Below are positions 25,377 through 33,890 of a stretch of 64,000 nt of DNA, in pieces. The position numbers were made by a program, and so were the translations under genes. Location of the stretch: the NCBI RefSeq assembly GCF_042433895.1, contig NZ_JBHLUA010000015.1, forward strand, positions 34,370-98,369. Reading direction: 5' to 3'. The notes under the pieces are model-generated. The model worked only from the letters and a program-made list of their open reading frames with translations. It ran no database searches and was not told the origin of the DNA. Positions within the stretch are counted from its first letter, which is position 1. Every line of letters begins with the position of its first letter. The stretch is from Mesonia maritima (GTDB lineage Bacteria > Bacteroidota > Bacteroidia > Flavobacteriales > Flavobacteriaceae).

Positions 25377-26666
25377 TTAATTTATGCTTTTTTCCTTCCA
25401 GTACTCCTTCAGCTTAAGAGCATATTCTTTAGGTGTTATTTTAATATAATCTAAAAACTGGCGTTCAGTTTTATGACCTGTAATTTTCATTAAGGTAAGA
25501 GTATCTAATTTTCCATAGTGATTAGTCGCAAAAGACCTTCTACAAATATGTGTAGAAACCAGTTCGTATTTTGGAAAAATTCCACTTTTTTTTCTGTATA
25601 TTTTCTTTCCTTCTTGAGATTGCTTAACCATCTTTGCTCCTTTTACTAGTTTATTAATTTTAGCAATTTTACAAACTTTTTTTATTCGTTGATTTAATTT
25701 AGGTTCGCTAATAGGTTTTGGAAAACCATTTCCTTTTTTTAAGATTTTATCTACTTGAGGGTGAATAGGAATTATTACTGGAATTTCAGTTTTTTTATTA
25801 GAATTAAAGATAAGTCCATCCTCTATATCATTCATGCTTAGAGAAAATAAATCAGATATGCGTAAACCAGTCCAGAGACCTATGATTAGCCAGTCTCTAG
25901 CATTATCGTATTTTTCACTGAAAGAAAGATCTAGCTTGAAGATTTGTTCGATCTCATTTTCATTTAAATAAATATTCTCAGTGGTTTTAAATGGAATATA
26001 AAAGTCTTTATGTTTATACTCAATATTAATTTTCAGCCCTTTCCGCTCTGCCTCACCACAGAATAAACGTATACGTCTAATATGACCGCCTATAGTGTTT
26101 TCATTTAGCTTTTGTTTATCCTCTAAAAAAGAAATAAAACCTTTATGAAACTTCAAATCAATTTCATGAATACTAAATTTACTATTAATAGACTTTTCAT
26201 AGGCTTCTATTTTTTTCTTCGTAATCTTATACCAACGGATGGTCTTATCGGATATTCTTTTTCCTGTTTTTCTGTTGATTCTATTTTTTGCTTCTTCAAT
26301 GAAGTTTTCAATAAAACCAGTGAATGAATTATCTAAATTTATTTGTTGATCCGTTTGAATGATATCTTTTTTGAAAAATTTATTAATAACATTCTTAATC
26401 CAAAATTTATCCGGCGTCTCCCCTTCACCTAAAGTTTTAAAATACTCTTCTTCAACAAAAGTTTTTAGTTTACTTAATTTTTGATTGATTTCTTTAGTAT
26501 AATCAGAATTGTTTATTTTTAATTTTTGTTTAGCCTTACTCCAATCATTTGTTTTCACCTTTAATTTAGTAGATGTTTCTAAGTCAAACTGATTTCCTTG
26601 TTTAAATCTTATATAAACAATTGATATATCATTTTTTCCCTTAAGTCTAAAATTGATACTTGCCAT
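25377..26666 (-). CDS. Tyrosine recombinase (phage-type integrase)
   Basis: Layout typical of Bacteroidota element integrases: an N-terminal arm-binding part (FRLKGKNDISIVYIRFKQG), a SAM-like core-binding region (~110-220), and the catalytic domain with Arg in GLWTGLRISDL, HxxR in STHICRRSFATNHY, and His...Tyr in ITGHKTERQFLDYIK. All key residues are present at normal length (429 aa). Its start lies 124 bases from a tRNA 3'-end remnant, the usual position at the end of an integrated island. The element should therefore extend to the left, with the regulon genes as its cargo. Confidence 0.95.
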   Translation of the reverse strand: MASINFRLKGKNDISIVYIRFKQGNQFDLETSTKLKVKTNDWSKAKQKLKINNSDYTKEINQKLSKLKTFVEEEYFKTLGEGETPDKFWIKNVINKFFKKDIIQTDQQINLDNSFTGFIENFIEEAKNRINRKTGKRISDKTIRWYKITKKKIEAYEKSINSKFSIHEIDLKFHKGFISFLEDKQKLNENTIGGHIRRIRLFCGEAERKGLKINIEYKHKDFYIPFKTTENIYLNENEIEQIFKLDLSFSEKYDNARDWLIIGLWTGLRISDLFSLSMNDIEDGLIFNSNKKTEIPVIIPIHPQVDKILKKGNGFPKPISEPKLNQRIKKVCKIAKINKLVKGAKMVKQSQEGKKIYRKKSGIFPKYELVSTHICRRSFATNHYGKLDTLTLMKITGHKTERQFLDYIKITPKEYALKLKEYWKEKSIN

Positions 26667-26790
26667 ATTCCCCTATTATTTCCCCCAAATCTAATAGAAA
26701 TTGTTGTAATATCAAATTAAGAGACAACTACAATTCTTACAAAATCCTAAAACAAAAGGTCTTATATATATTTATTGTAATTTAAGATAA

Positions 26791-26816
26791 AAGGTTTGAA
26801 TCCTGGCAAGGTCACT
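26791..26816 (+). other. tRNA 3'-end remnant, probable attR
   Basis: AAGGTTTGAATCCTGGCAAG plus GTCACT reads as a T-loop (TTTGAAT), the T-stem 3' strand (CCTGG) and an acceptor 3' strand (CAAGGTC-A). No D-arm or anticodon arm precedes it. The original terminator follows at once. Integration into a tRNA 3' end leaves exactly such a displaced tail, with the intact tRNA at the other end of the element, outside the window to the left. Confidence 0.6.
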
Positions 26817-26820
26817 AAAC

Positions 26821-26860
26821 AAAAACGCAATTATCTTAAATTTAGATAATTGCGTTTTTT
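26821..26860 (+). terminator. Strong intrinsic terminator after the tRNA remnant
   Basis: AACGCAATTATCT pairs with AGATAATTGCGTT around a short TAAATTT loop, flanked by A- and T-runs, so it could work in both directions. It is probably the original terminator of the target tRNA. Confidence 0.8.
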
Positions 26861-27324
26861 ATTTTAATTATTTAGTCCCAAAATAAGAGTTTAGATTTTT
26901 AATGCTATGTCAAAAAAGCTAAAAAATTATTTAAAAAAAATTTTTACTTTAACCTCCTCCTCTCTTTATATATTCCAATTTCTTTATAGGAATTCAACCC
27001 TTAATTTTAGTATATACCCTAATTGCTCGTGAAGCGTTAAAATTATTAGTAAAAATCCTCTAATATGTAATAATATATCAAATTTCAATCTCACTAAAAA
27101 AAATATTTAAATACTATATAGTTTCACTTAGTAAATAATAAATTAATAAAACCTCAAAGTCTAATACCATACAATATCAAGGTTTAATTTGTTAGAAGGA
27201 ATTATTAAATAATATTCTAGCCTCAATTTATATAAAAAATCAAGTCACCTGTTAAATTTTTAACAGATACATTTTCTATTGTTTTAAAAAAAGTTTAGTT
27301 TTAAAAACTAATAAATTAATTTAG

Positions 27325-28140
27325 GTGATAGAAAATAAAGCTACAGATGCTAGTCCAATTTTAAGGTGGGCTGGTGGGAAAAATTGGTTAGTTAAGCATA
27401 TTAATAAACTAATACCTGAAAATTTCAATAATTATCATGAACCTTTTATTGGAGGGGCTTCTATTTTTTTGGCAGTTAACCCATCCAATAACACCTATAT
27501 TTCTGATTTAAATAAAGACCTTATAGACACCTATAAGGCTGTAAAAGAAAATCCAAAAAACGTAATTGATAATCTTAAAACATTTGAAAACACTAAAGAG
27601 TTTTATTATCATTTAAGAGAACAAGAACTAAATAATGAATATGCTAAAGCAGCGCGTTTCATTTATTTGAATCAAACTTCTTTCAATGGCATATATAGAG
27701 TTAATTTGAAAGGAAAATATAATGTTCCTTATGGACATAGGACTAAAAATTTTATAGAAGAAGAAAAAATTTACCGTTTAAGTGAAAGATTTCTTAATTC
27801 CACAATTGAATGGGGCGATTTTGAGATAAATAAGGATTATATACAAGAAAGAGATCTAGTTTTTTTAGATCCTCCTTATACAGTTTCACATAATAAAAAT
27901 GGATTTATAAAATATAATCAAAGGCTTTTTTCACTTGAAGATCAATATAGACTCAGTGAATATATTGACTTCATTAAAAATAGAAATGCTTACTATATTT
28001 TAACAAATGCAGCTCATGAGAAAGTCAAAGAAATTTTCCATAAAGGTGATAAAAGATTTGTGAAAAATAGAGCTAGTTTAATCGGAGGCAATAATTCCAA
28101 AAGGGGAATTATTGAAGAATACATTTTTACTAATATTTAA
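27325..28140 (+). CDS. D12-class N6-adenine DNA methyltransferase (Dam-like)
   Basis: It starts with GTG at 27325. SAM-binding LRWAGGKNWLV is at 13-23, HEPFIGGASIF at 38-48, the target-recognition region includes KGKYNVPYGH, and the catalytic DPPY is at 182-185. At 271 aa it is full length for the Dam/D12 family, whose members make N6-methyladenine, often at GATC. Two bases separate it from the nuclease-DGQHR gene, so the two form one unit, and methylation probably protects self DNA from the partner. Specificity cannot be read from sequence. Confidence 0.92.
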   Translation: MIENKATDASPILRWAGGKNWLVKHINKLIPENFNNYHEPFIGGASIFLAVNPSNNTYISDLNKDLIDTYKAVKENPKNVIDNLKTFENTKEFYYHLREQELNNEYAKAARFIYLNQTSFNGIYRVNLKGKYNVPYGHRTKNFIEEEKIYRLSERFLNSTIEWGDFEINKDYIQERDLVFLDPPYTVSHNKNGFIKYNQRLFSLEDQYRLSEYIDFIKNRNAYYILTNAAHEKVKEIFHKGDKRFVKNRASLIGGNNSKRGIIEEYIFTNI

Positions 28141-28142
28141 TT

Positions 28143-30431
28143 ATGACAGAAGAAGTAAAATTGAAATTATTTAAAAAAATCATTTCTGAAAATGACATTG
28201 CGAAGGAACTTCGAAAAAGAAAAAAAGATCACTTTACTGTCAGTATTCCCAAAAAAAATGTAGCAGAAATAGAAGAATATACTGAGAATGGATGGCTTTT
28301 AGATAAAGAATTTATTAATAAACAAAGATTCAAAAAGGAAAAAAGTCATGATATCTTATTTGAAGATAAAGTTTGGTCTTTATTTGCTTCTTTAGGATTT
28401 AAATTTATGAATCTAAATAGAAAGTTAGAAATACCGTATGATAAGCATAATCCAAACCTTACTCAGCAAATAGATGTTTTAGCAAAAGACGAAGAATCAA
28501 TTATCCTCCTTGAGTGTAAATCAACTAAGGAAAAAAATAAGAATGGGGATTTCAAAAAGGAGTTAGAAGCTTATAAAAGTAAAATGCACGGTATAAGGAC
28601 TTCTTTACGGCAAATCTTTCCTGATGAAAAACTTAAATTTCAATTTATTTTAGCAACTGAAAATTATTCCATATCTCATAATGACATGGAGCGGTTGAAA
28701 GGTATTAATGGAATTCATTTTGATGATGAAGCAATTAGTTACTATTATGAAATGTTAAAACAAATAGGTCTAGCCACACGATATCAACTTTTAGGCGGTA
28801 TCTTTTATGGTCAAGAAATACCTGAAATGAATAATGAAATTCCTGCCATTAAAGGAAAAATGGGAGGACATACTTATTACTCATTTTCCATTGAACCCGA
28901 AAAGCTTTTGAAAATAGGTTATGTTTTACATAGAAATAAAGCTAATCTAAACATGATGCCCACCTATCAGCGTATTATAAAAAGAAATAGACTTAAATCT
29001 GTTCATAAGTTTGTAGATGATAAAAAAGGTTATTTTCCTAATTCTATAATAATTAGTATTGATTCAGGCAATAAAAATGATTTAGAGTTTAAAAAAGCTA
29101 ATACCCAGAGTGATTCAAGTATATCTAAAATTGGCCTTCTTTACTTACCAAAAAAATATAGATCTGCTTTTATAATTGATGGACAACATAGACTTTATGG
29201 CTATGCCAATTCAATTTACAAAACTAGTAACTCTATCCCTGTAGTTGCTTTTCTAAATTTGAATAGAACAGAACAGGTAAAACTATTTATGCAAATAAAT
29301 GAAAACCAAAAAGCAGTTTCGAAAAACTTGAGAAATACTTTGAATGCTGATTTGTTATGGACATCAGATAACTATACTGAACAATTAACAGCTTTACGAT
29401 CTAGAATTGCAATATTTTTAGGAGAAAGTAGAAATTCCGCTTTATATGATAAAATTTCAATAGGTGAAGATAACAAAATAATTACTCAGCAAGCTTTCGA
29501 GAATGCATTGAAGAAATGCAATTTTTTAGGAAAGGTTTCTAAGAATAGAATAGAGAGATTAGGTTCATTTTACAATGGAGATTTAGATGAATGTTATAAT
29601 CGACTGTCTGAATTACTCAGATTTACATTTAATTATTTTAAGAATTGTGTTCCTAACCTTTGGGATGATCCCAATAGTATTATTGTTATAAATAAAGGGA
29701 TATATGCAATCATTAAAATTCAAAGTGATATAATTGATCATTTACTTCATAAAGAGATAATATCAAAAACACATAAACCAAAGGTAATTTTCGATGAAAG
29801 TAAAACTTATCTTGACTCATTAATTATATTTTTTCAAGATATGGATGAAGAGACTGAAAAAAATTTACGTAAAGCATATGGTACGGCGGGTGATACAAAA
29901 TATTGGAGAACATTGCAACAAGTGATTCAGGATGATCACCCTGAATTTAGTCCCTCGGGATTAGAAGAATATAGGAAAAAAGAAGAGAAAGAATATAATA
30001 CGAAAACATTCGAATATGTTAGGGAGATAGAAACTTTTTTTAAAGAAGATTTTAAAGAAAAGCTAATTAATGAATTTGGAGGAGGTTGGCTGAAAAAAGG
30101 AGTTCCCCCAAGTACTTTAAAAAAAGCGCATGATTTAGCTTTTGAAAAAAATATGCAAATAGAAGATGAGGATAACGAAGTAGAAAACTGGGATTGCCTA
30201 ACTATTATTGCGTATCGTTCTATTGCTTTAAAAAACTGGAGACCTATATTTGAAAAGGAATATTCTAGATTAGAGGAAGGGAAAAAATCAGGAAATAAGG
30301 AAGATAAAACTAAATGGATGGTACATTTAGAGAAGATAAGAAATAAAACAGTACATGATTATTATGTTTCAGAAGAAGAATTCTCTTTTGTTGAAAATAT
30401 TTATGATTGGTTAATTAAAAATAGAAACTAA
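28143..30431 (+). CDS. PD-(D/E)xK nuclease - DGQHR - HEPN-like fusion protein (762 aa)
   Basis: Three parts are visible. Residues ~70-180 form a PD-(D/E)xK-type nuclease (FEDKVWSLF, QQIDVLAK with Asp111, LLECKS with Glu124/Lys126). Residues ~240-420 are a DGQHR domain (DGQHR at 346-350, NRTEQVKLFMQINENQKAV), the domain of DndB-type proteins. The C-terminus (~690-760) is helical and carries Arg733-x4-His738 (IRNKTVHDYY), which fits the HEPN RNase motif. It is coupled to a Dam-like methylase. A restriction-type defence module is inferred: methylase as protection, this protein as sensor and effector. I know of no named system with exactly this composition. Confidence 0.8.
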   Translation: MTEEVKLKLFKKIISENDIAKELRKRKKDHFTVSIPKKNVAEIEEYTENGWLLDKEFINKQRFKKEKSHDILFEDKVWSLFASLGFKFMNLNRKLEIPYDKHNPNLTQQIDVLAKDEESIILLECKSTKEKNKNGDFKKELEAYKSKMHGIRTSLRQIFPDEKLKFQFILATENYSISHNDMERLKGINGIHFDDEAISYYYEMLKQIGLATRYQLLGGIFYGQEIPEMNNEIPAIKGKMGGHTYYSFSIEPEKLLKIGYVLHRNKANLNMMPTYQRIIKRNRLKSVHKFVDDKKGYFPNSIIISIDSGNKNDLEFKKANTQSDSSISKIGLLYLPKKYRSAFIIDGQHRLYGYANSIYKTSNSIPVVAFLNLNRTEQVKLFMQINENQKAVSKNLRNTLNADLLWTSDNYTEQLTALRSRIAIFLGESRNSALYDKISIGEDNKIITQQAFENALKKCNFLGKVSKNRIERLGSFYNGDLDECYNRLSELLRFTFNYFKNCVPNLWDDPNSIIVINKGIYAIIKIQSDIIDHLLHKEIISKTHKPKVIFDESKTYLDSLIIFFQDMDEETEKNLRKAYGTAGDTKYWRTLQQVIQDDHPEFSPSGLEEYRKKEEKEYNTKTFEYVREIETFFKEDFKEKLINEFGGGWLKKGVPPSTLKKAHDLAFEKNMQIEDEDNEVENWDCLTIIAYRSIALKNWRPIFEKEYSRLEEGKKSGNKEDKTKWMVHLEKIRNKTVHDYYVSEEEFSFVENIYDWLIKNRN

Positions 30432-30816
30432 AAGATTATAGTGAAATTACAGAATTTAAGAAAACCGAAAAGTATTTTTAAACTCTTATTCCTAATTCTG
30501 TTAAAATATCCGATTTAAACTTACTAAATGGTCTTTTATAAAGATTAGACTAATCTAACTCTGCACAAAAAATCAACCTATATCATCTTTTTCCTTATTA
30601 ATTTCTCTACTCTATCCTTTCTGCAAATTATCTAACACTTTTTAGATTTAATTTTTCTCTTAAATTTTTTTTAAACTCTTGACGCTTCCTTAAATACTCT
30701 CTATTAAAATGAGATTTATCAAAATTTCCTTTTCTGTTTTCTTTTAAAAATATAATTGAAGTTCTCACTTGAGAAGGATTGATTGAGCATTATTTTATTT
30801 TTTTAATTATATAGAT
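30432..30816. other. Intergenic region with a coding remnant
   Basis: 385 bases. The minus frame 30628-30789 is open for about 53 codons, but a stop lies directly upstream and there is no good start. Nothing else is seen. Confidence 0.45.
30628..30789 (-). pseudogene. Short gene remnant
   Basis: The minus-strand frame reads SINPSQVRTSIIFLKENRKG..., a plausible protein-like, Lys/Arg-rich sequence ending at a TAA at 30628-30630. The only internal start is a GTG at 30768. It may be the C-terminal stub of a lost gene. The family is unknown. Confidence 0.3.
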
Positions 30817-31518
30817 TTATATAAGTCTTTGTGGGGGTCTTTTTTTCATTTTATTTGTACCCATTTTTGTTTCAGTTGTCCATTTTTTTGTTCTTGAGAT
30901 AAAAGATTCTAGTAGTTGAAATCTAGTGTAGTAATTATTAAAATGACCTTTATTTGGCGATTCGATTAACTCTTCCAAAATATCACATAAAGATTTATTT
31001 ATAACAAACCATTTGCTGATTTCTACAAAATCTAACGCTTGTATTTTGCCAGTGATAGTATAATTTAGAGAAGTATTTTTACTATTTAATGCAACAGTTA
31101 ATTGACCATGAGCAATCTTGTTTCTTAAAATACTAGGGGTTAATACATATGCTTCTATTATCCGAGAAAGCTCTAGTTTTTTATTTGGAATTTCAGAACC
31201 TTTTTTTGTTTGGTTGAACTTTCTAAAAGCTAACTCTAGACACTTTAACCATTTCTCAAGATTAGAGGGTTGCTTTAAAATTTCATCTACTTCAGTTTGC
31301 TCAAATCCATAAGGTGTTAGAATCACTTTCATAAAACGTGATTCTGAAAAAGTAGAATAAAGCAAAGCATATAGTTTAGTTTGAATCTCAACCGTTTGAG
31401 TTTTGCCTGTTTTTAATGCACGATTTATTGTTCTCTTTAATTCCTTTTCAGCAATTAGAAAATCTTGGACATTTTTCACATATGCCTCATAGTGTTTATG
31501 TGTGTTTGCGTCTGGCAT
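30817..31518 (-). CDS. HEPN-like protein (Rx4H motif)
   Basis: I prefer the ATG at 31518 (MPDANTHKHYEAYVKN). The open frame reaches 31557 through ATG 31551 and a TTG, almost touching the tRNA-like gene. The protein is helical, with Arg-Asn-Lys-Ile-Ala-His (PSILRNKIAHGQ) two thirds along, the Rx4-6H signature of HEPN RNases. The basic C-terminus (KMKKRPPQRLI) may contact RNA. Together with the upstream tRNA, the helical 350-aa protein, the P-loop protein and the HTH gene it forms a minus-strand array that looks like a defence or toxin-type unit. Confidence 0.65.
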   Translation of the reverse strand: MPDANTHKHYEAYVKNVQDFLIAEKELKRTINRALKTGKTQTVEIQTKLYALLYSTFSESRFMKVILTPYGFEQTEVDEILKQPSNLEKWLKCLELAFRKFNQTKKGSEIPNKKLELSRIIEAYVLTPSILRNKIAHGQLTVALNSKNTSLNYTITGKIQALDFVEISKWFVINKSLCDILEELIESPNKGHFNNYYTRFQLLESFISRTKKWTTETKMGTNKMKKRPPQRLI

Positions 31519-31563
31519 AATTTTTTGTTCTACCACACCGGTTAACGCCATTCTCAAAACAGT

Positions 31564-31637
31564 ATTAACCGGCAGGGATCGAACCTGCGACCTCTTGCTT
31601 TAAAAGCAAGCGCTCTACCTTGCTGAGCTACGGCTGC
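31564..31637 (-). tRNA. tRNA-like gene with anticodon UUA (ochre-suppressor type)
   Basis: On the minus strand the parts are acceptor GCAGCCG, D-stem GCTC/GAGC with a GG-containing loop, anticodon stem CTTGC/GCAAG with loop TTTTAAA, variable AGGTC, T-stem GCAGG/CCTGC with TTCGATC, and 3' strand CGGTTAA. Positions 34-36 are therefore TTA, which pairs with the stop codon UAA. tRNA-Lys would need TTT. The acceptor stem has only five pairs, because the outer two (C-A, G-A) are mismatched, and no CCA is encoded. It could be a functional suppressor, a decoy, or a decaying tRNA. It sits inside the HEPN array. Confidence 0.7.
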
Positions 31638-31649
31638 TTCTTTATATTT

Positions 31650-32702
31650 TTATATTCTTCCTTCAATTGTTCCAATAAAATTAATTAATGATAGAGTGGC
31701 TATCGAACACAATGATGCATCTTTTTTGGTTGCAGTTCTTTTGTGTGTCAAAGCATTTGCCAAATCTAAAGTCGAACGAGCATACTGTCTCAGTATTTTG
31801 TTAGAGGAACCAGATAATTCAACTGCGATATATGCTTCTAGCAGTCTCTTAGCATCCGTTTTACTTACTTGGGTATCATCTAAAATAGGGTGTTTATCCT
31901 CAATAAAGACTGATTGAGCTAATGTTATAATGGTTTCTCTGCAAAGTAATCCGATTACTTGAAATTGTTCTTCTTTTGAAGCTTCACTTTGTCTTTTTCT
32001 AATTTCTTGAACTGACCTTTCCAATCGTTCCCAGCCTTTTAAATCTATTGTCACATTAATAGACTCTGCTTCTTCAGTTTCAAGAAGAATTTGAACTAAC
32101 GAACTATATAATTCTCTAATAAATGCTCGCCTTTCTCGATAAGTTATAAAGTCAGAACTCCATTTCCCATACCAATCCCATAAGTCCTTGAAGTGATTAG
32201 GATTTTGAAACCCTAATCTTTGTAAAGCTTTATTTACAGCATTAAATTTTAGTTTGTATTCATCATTTATTTCCTGTATTCGTTGACCCCCTGTTGAAAC
32301 AGATATCATTGTGTTTTTTAGAAATTCTATATCTCTAATCAAGTCTTTTTTTGAGGTTAAACCTAAAATCTTCGTCCAATCAATCTTGGGTTGAGCTTTA
32401 GGCACGATTCTAACACTTGAAATTGACTCACTTTCCAAATGACGAGTTCCGATTTCAAATGACTCTAAAAGTTCTGCTTCTATCTTTTCAATTCGGTCTC
32501 TAACCTTTACAAATGTTTCAACATCAACATTTAAATAAACCGTGAAGAAATAAATACCACCATTAAAATTATCATAACCTGTTTCTTCGACATTTAATTC
32601 GGAATCATTTAGAAGTTCTAGTAATTGATTTTTTCCATCTGCCTTTAGAATTTCACAGGTAGTATAAACTACTTTTCTTATTTCTTCGGGTTTTTCTAGC
32701 AT
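31650..32702 (-). CDS. Helical protein with HKRTATKKDA motif, defence-island type (350 aa)
   Basis: An N-terminal alpha/beta region (1-110) is followed by a long helical part. The end reads LANALTHKRTATKKDASLCSIATLSLINFIG, a conserved-looking phrase that I have seen in uncharacterised proteins of defence islands and that may be a HEPN-like helix bundle. The signature there is Ala-Leu-x-His-Lys-Arg-Thr-Ala-Thr, not a classical Rx4H. It lies 12 bases upstream of the tRNA-like gene. No enzyme is named with confidence. Confidence 0.65.
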   Translation of the reverse strand: MLEKPEEIRKVVYTTCEILKADGKNQLLELLNDSELNVEETGYDNFNGGIYFFTVYLNVDVETFVKVRDRIEKIEAELLESFEIGTRHLESESISSVRIVPKAQPKIDWTKILGLTSKKDLIRDIEFLKNTMISVSTGGQRIQEINDEYKLKFNAVNKALQRLGFQNPNHFKDLWDWYGKWSSDFITYRERRAFIRELYSSLVQILLETEEAESINVTIDLKGWERLERSVQEIRKRQSEASKEEQFQVIGLLCRETIITLAQSVFIEDKHPILDDTQVSKTDAKRLLEAYIAVELSGSSNKILRQYARSTLDLANALTHKRTATKKDASLCSIATLSLINFIGTIEGRI

Positions 32703-32845
32703 TTCATATTCAAATTGTCACAACATTTTCTAATATAGATTAATTAGAAAGAATTTATTAGTCAGTTTAAAAATTTAATTAGCTTTAAAAAATTCCATTT
32801 TACAAAAGATATTTGAATTCTATAAATAATATCAATTCATATTTA

Positions 32846-33340
32846 CTAGTCTCTTAATATTAAATTTCTATATTTTGACCATCCGTAGATATATTCACGA
32901 ATTTCCTGAACTCTATTATTTAAATCAACTTTTCCATTCCTAATTCCAACTGTTAATTCTAGTCCAATTAAATAATTAAAAATTCCAAGGGTGTCCAATT
33001 CGGGTTTTTCATTTTGATCTTTAGACCCTGGATTTAACCAATGAGTATAAATGTGGTAATTTTTGTCAATAAAATAATCTATTGTTTGGCAAACATCTTT
33101 TCTGTATTGCATCGAACAAAGAACAATTGTAGGATTATTAACAGTTATTAATTGACCAACATAAGTTTCACGTTCTTCAGGACTTCCACTTACTAAAAAA
33201 ACATTTACATATTCAGTTTCATTAAGATATAATTTTTTCAATTTAGTTCCTGTCTTAACAGTTCTACCAAATAATGAATTCCAAGTTGAAGATTTTCCTG
33301 AATTCCTTTTTCCAATCACAGAAATTAATAACTTTTCCAT
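32846..33340 (-). CDS. Small P-loop NTPase (164 aa)
   Basis: A Walker A/G1 motif GKRNSGKSS is at 10-18, preceded by a hydrophobic strand (KLLISVIG). A later strand (PTIVLCSMQY) could carry Walker B, although no clear acidic residue follows. The protein is short for a GTPase and lacks an NKxD motif. It is 3 bases after the HTH gene. With a 143-base gap to the 350-aa gene, it is probably part of the same defence-like array. Confidence 0.7.
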   Translation of the reverse strand: MEKLLISVIGKRNSGKSSTWNSLFGRTVKTGTKLKKLYLNETEYVNVFLVSGSPEERETYVGQLITVNNPTIVLCSMQYRKDVCQTIDYFIDKNYHIYTHWLNPGSKDQNEKPELDTLGIFNYLIGLELTVGIRNGKVDLNNRVQEIREYIYGWSKYRNLILRD

Positions 33341-33343
33341 GTT

Positions 33344-33622
33344 TCATTTAAATAAATCATCATCAAAAAAATCCTTAAGTGTAATTCCTATGATTTTACA
33401 AAACTCATCAACTGTATAAATTGTGATTCCTCTTCCAGACTTTTTACCAGTATTTTCATCAATTTTAATCTGACTTTCCCACCTACTTATAATCTGTTTC
33501 TCAACATTATATTTTCTTACAAAATCCATTTGCTTGGAACCTGTAAACTCTTCGCGAAGATTTTTTATTCTGGTAGCTATCTTATTAGCAAGGATTATTT
33601 TTTCTTTTGAAAGTTCAGCCAT
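33344..33622 (-). CDS. XRE-like helix-turn-helix protein (92 aa)
   Basis: The sequence NLREEFTGSKQMDFVRKYNVEKQIISRWESQIK, followed by YTVDEFCKIIGITLKDFF, matches the five-helix HTH_3 fold with an insert of charged residues (about 55-65). It is the first gene of the minus-strand array and probably its autorepressor. Upstream lies an inverted repeat (33653-33674) that could be a terminator or an operator. Confidence 0.8.
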   Translation of the reverse strand: MAELSKEKIILANKIATRIKNLREEFTGSKQMDFVRKYNVEKQIISRWESQIKIDENTGKKSGRGITIYTVDEFCKIIGITLKDFFDDDLFK

Positions 33623-33652
33623 ATGGCAATTTCCAAAAACAACATAAAAATT

Positions 33653-33674
33653 AAGTAAGCCATTTGGCTTACTT
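33653..33674. terminator. Bidirectional hairpin
   Basis: AAGTAAGCC (33653-33661) pairs perfectly with GGCTTACTT (33666-33674) around ATTT, with T-rich sequence following on both strands. It insulates the RNA unit from the HTH gene. An operator role is also possible. Confidence 0.6.
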
Positions 33675-33719
33675 TAATATTTTTTATATATTTATCCCAT
33701 ATTAATATATTTGCGAAAC

Positions 33720-33890
33720 TTCTTTAAGTAAAAATATTAGAAGCATTCGCTTTGATTCTCGCATCAAAAACTGGTAATTTTTAACGACGAGATGATGAGT
33801 GTAAATGCTCACGGCCCGGGCGTGAGCTTACTTATTGTCGTGCGGTATACCAGTACCTTGATGCTATAAGTTAAGTATCACGCCTTTTTT
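33720..33890 (+). ncRNA. Candidate guide RNA for the dCas12f-sigmaE module
   Basis: The RNA folds into nested stems. GCATCAA (33761-33767) pairs with TTGATGC (33858-33864), ACTGGTA (33770-33776) with TACCAGT (33848-33854), ACGAC (33784-33788) with GTCGT (33837-33841), and GTAA/GCTCAC (33801-33812) with GTGAGC/TTAC (33822-33831). The apical part contains GCCCGGGC. A TATATTTG -7 box lies at 33706-33713, giving a start near 33720. After the closing stem come 20 unpaired bases (33865-33884) and a T6 run. Cas12f and TnpB guides carry the guide at the 3' end, so these 20 bases are the candidate guide. Position and structure support this; binding is inferred. Confidence 0.7.

Larger units (their letters stand above)
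26667..27324. other. Intergenic region containing the probable att site
   Basis: This 658-base stretch, very AT-rich from 26900 to 27320, holds a tRNA 3'-end remnant and a strong hairpin. The remainder shows no ORF or repeat that I can support. Confidence 0.5.

Noticed and set aside
31564..31637. Reading the tRNA-like gene as tRNA-Lys
   Set aside because: The loop is TTTTAAA, so the anticodon is TTA; tRNA-Lys needs TTT with a loop such as CTTTTAA.
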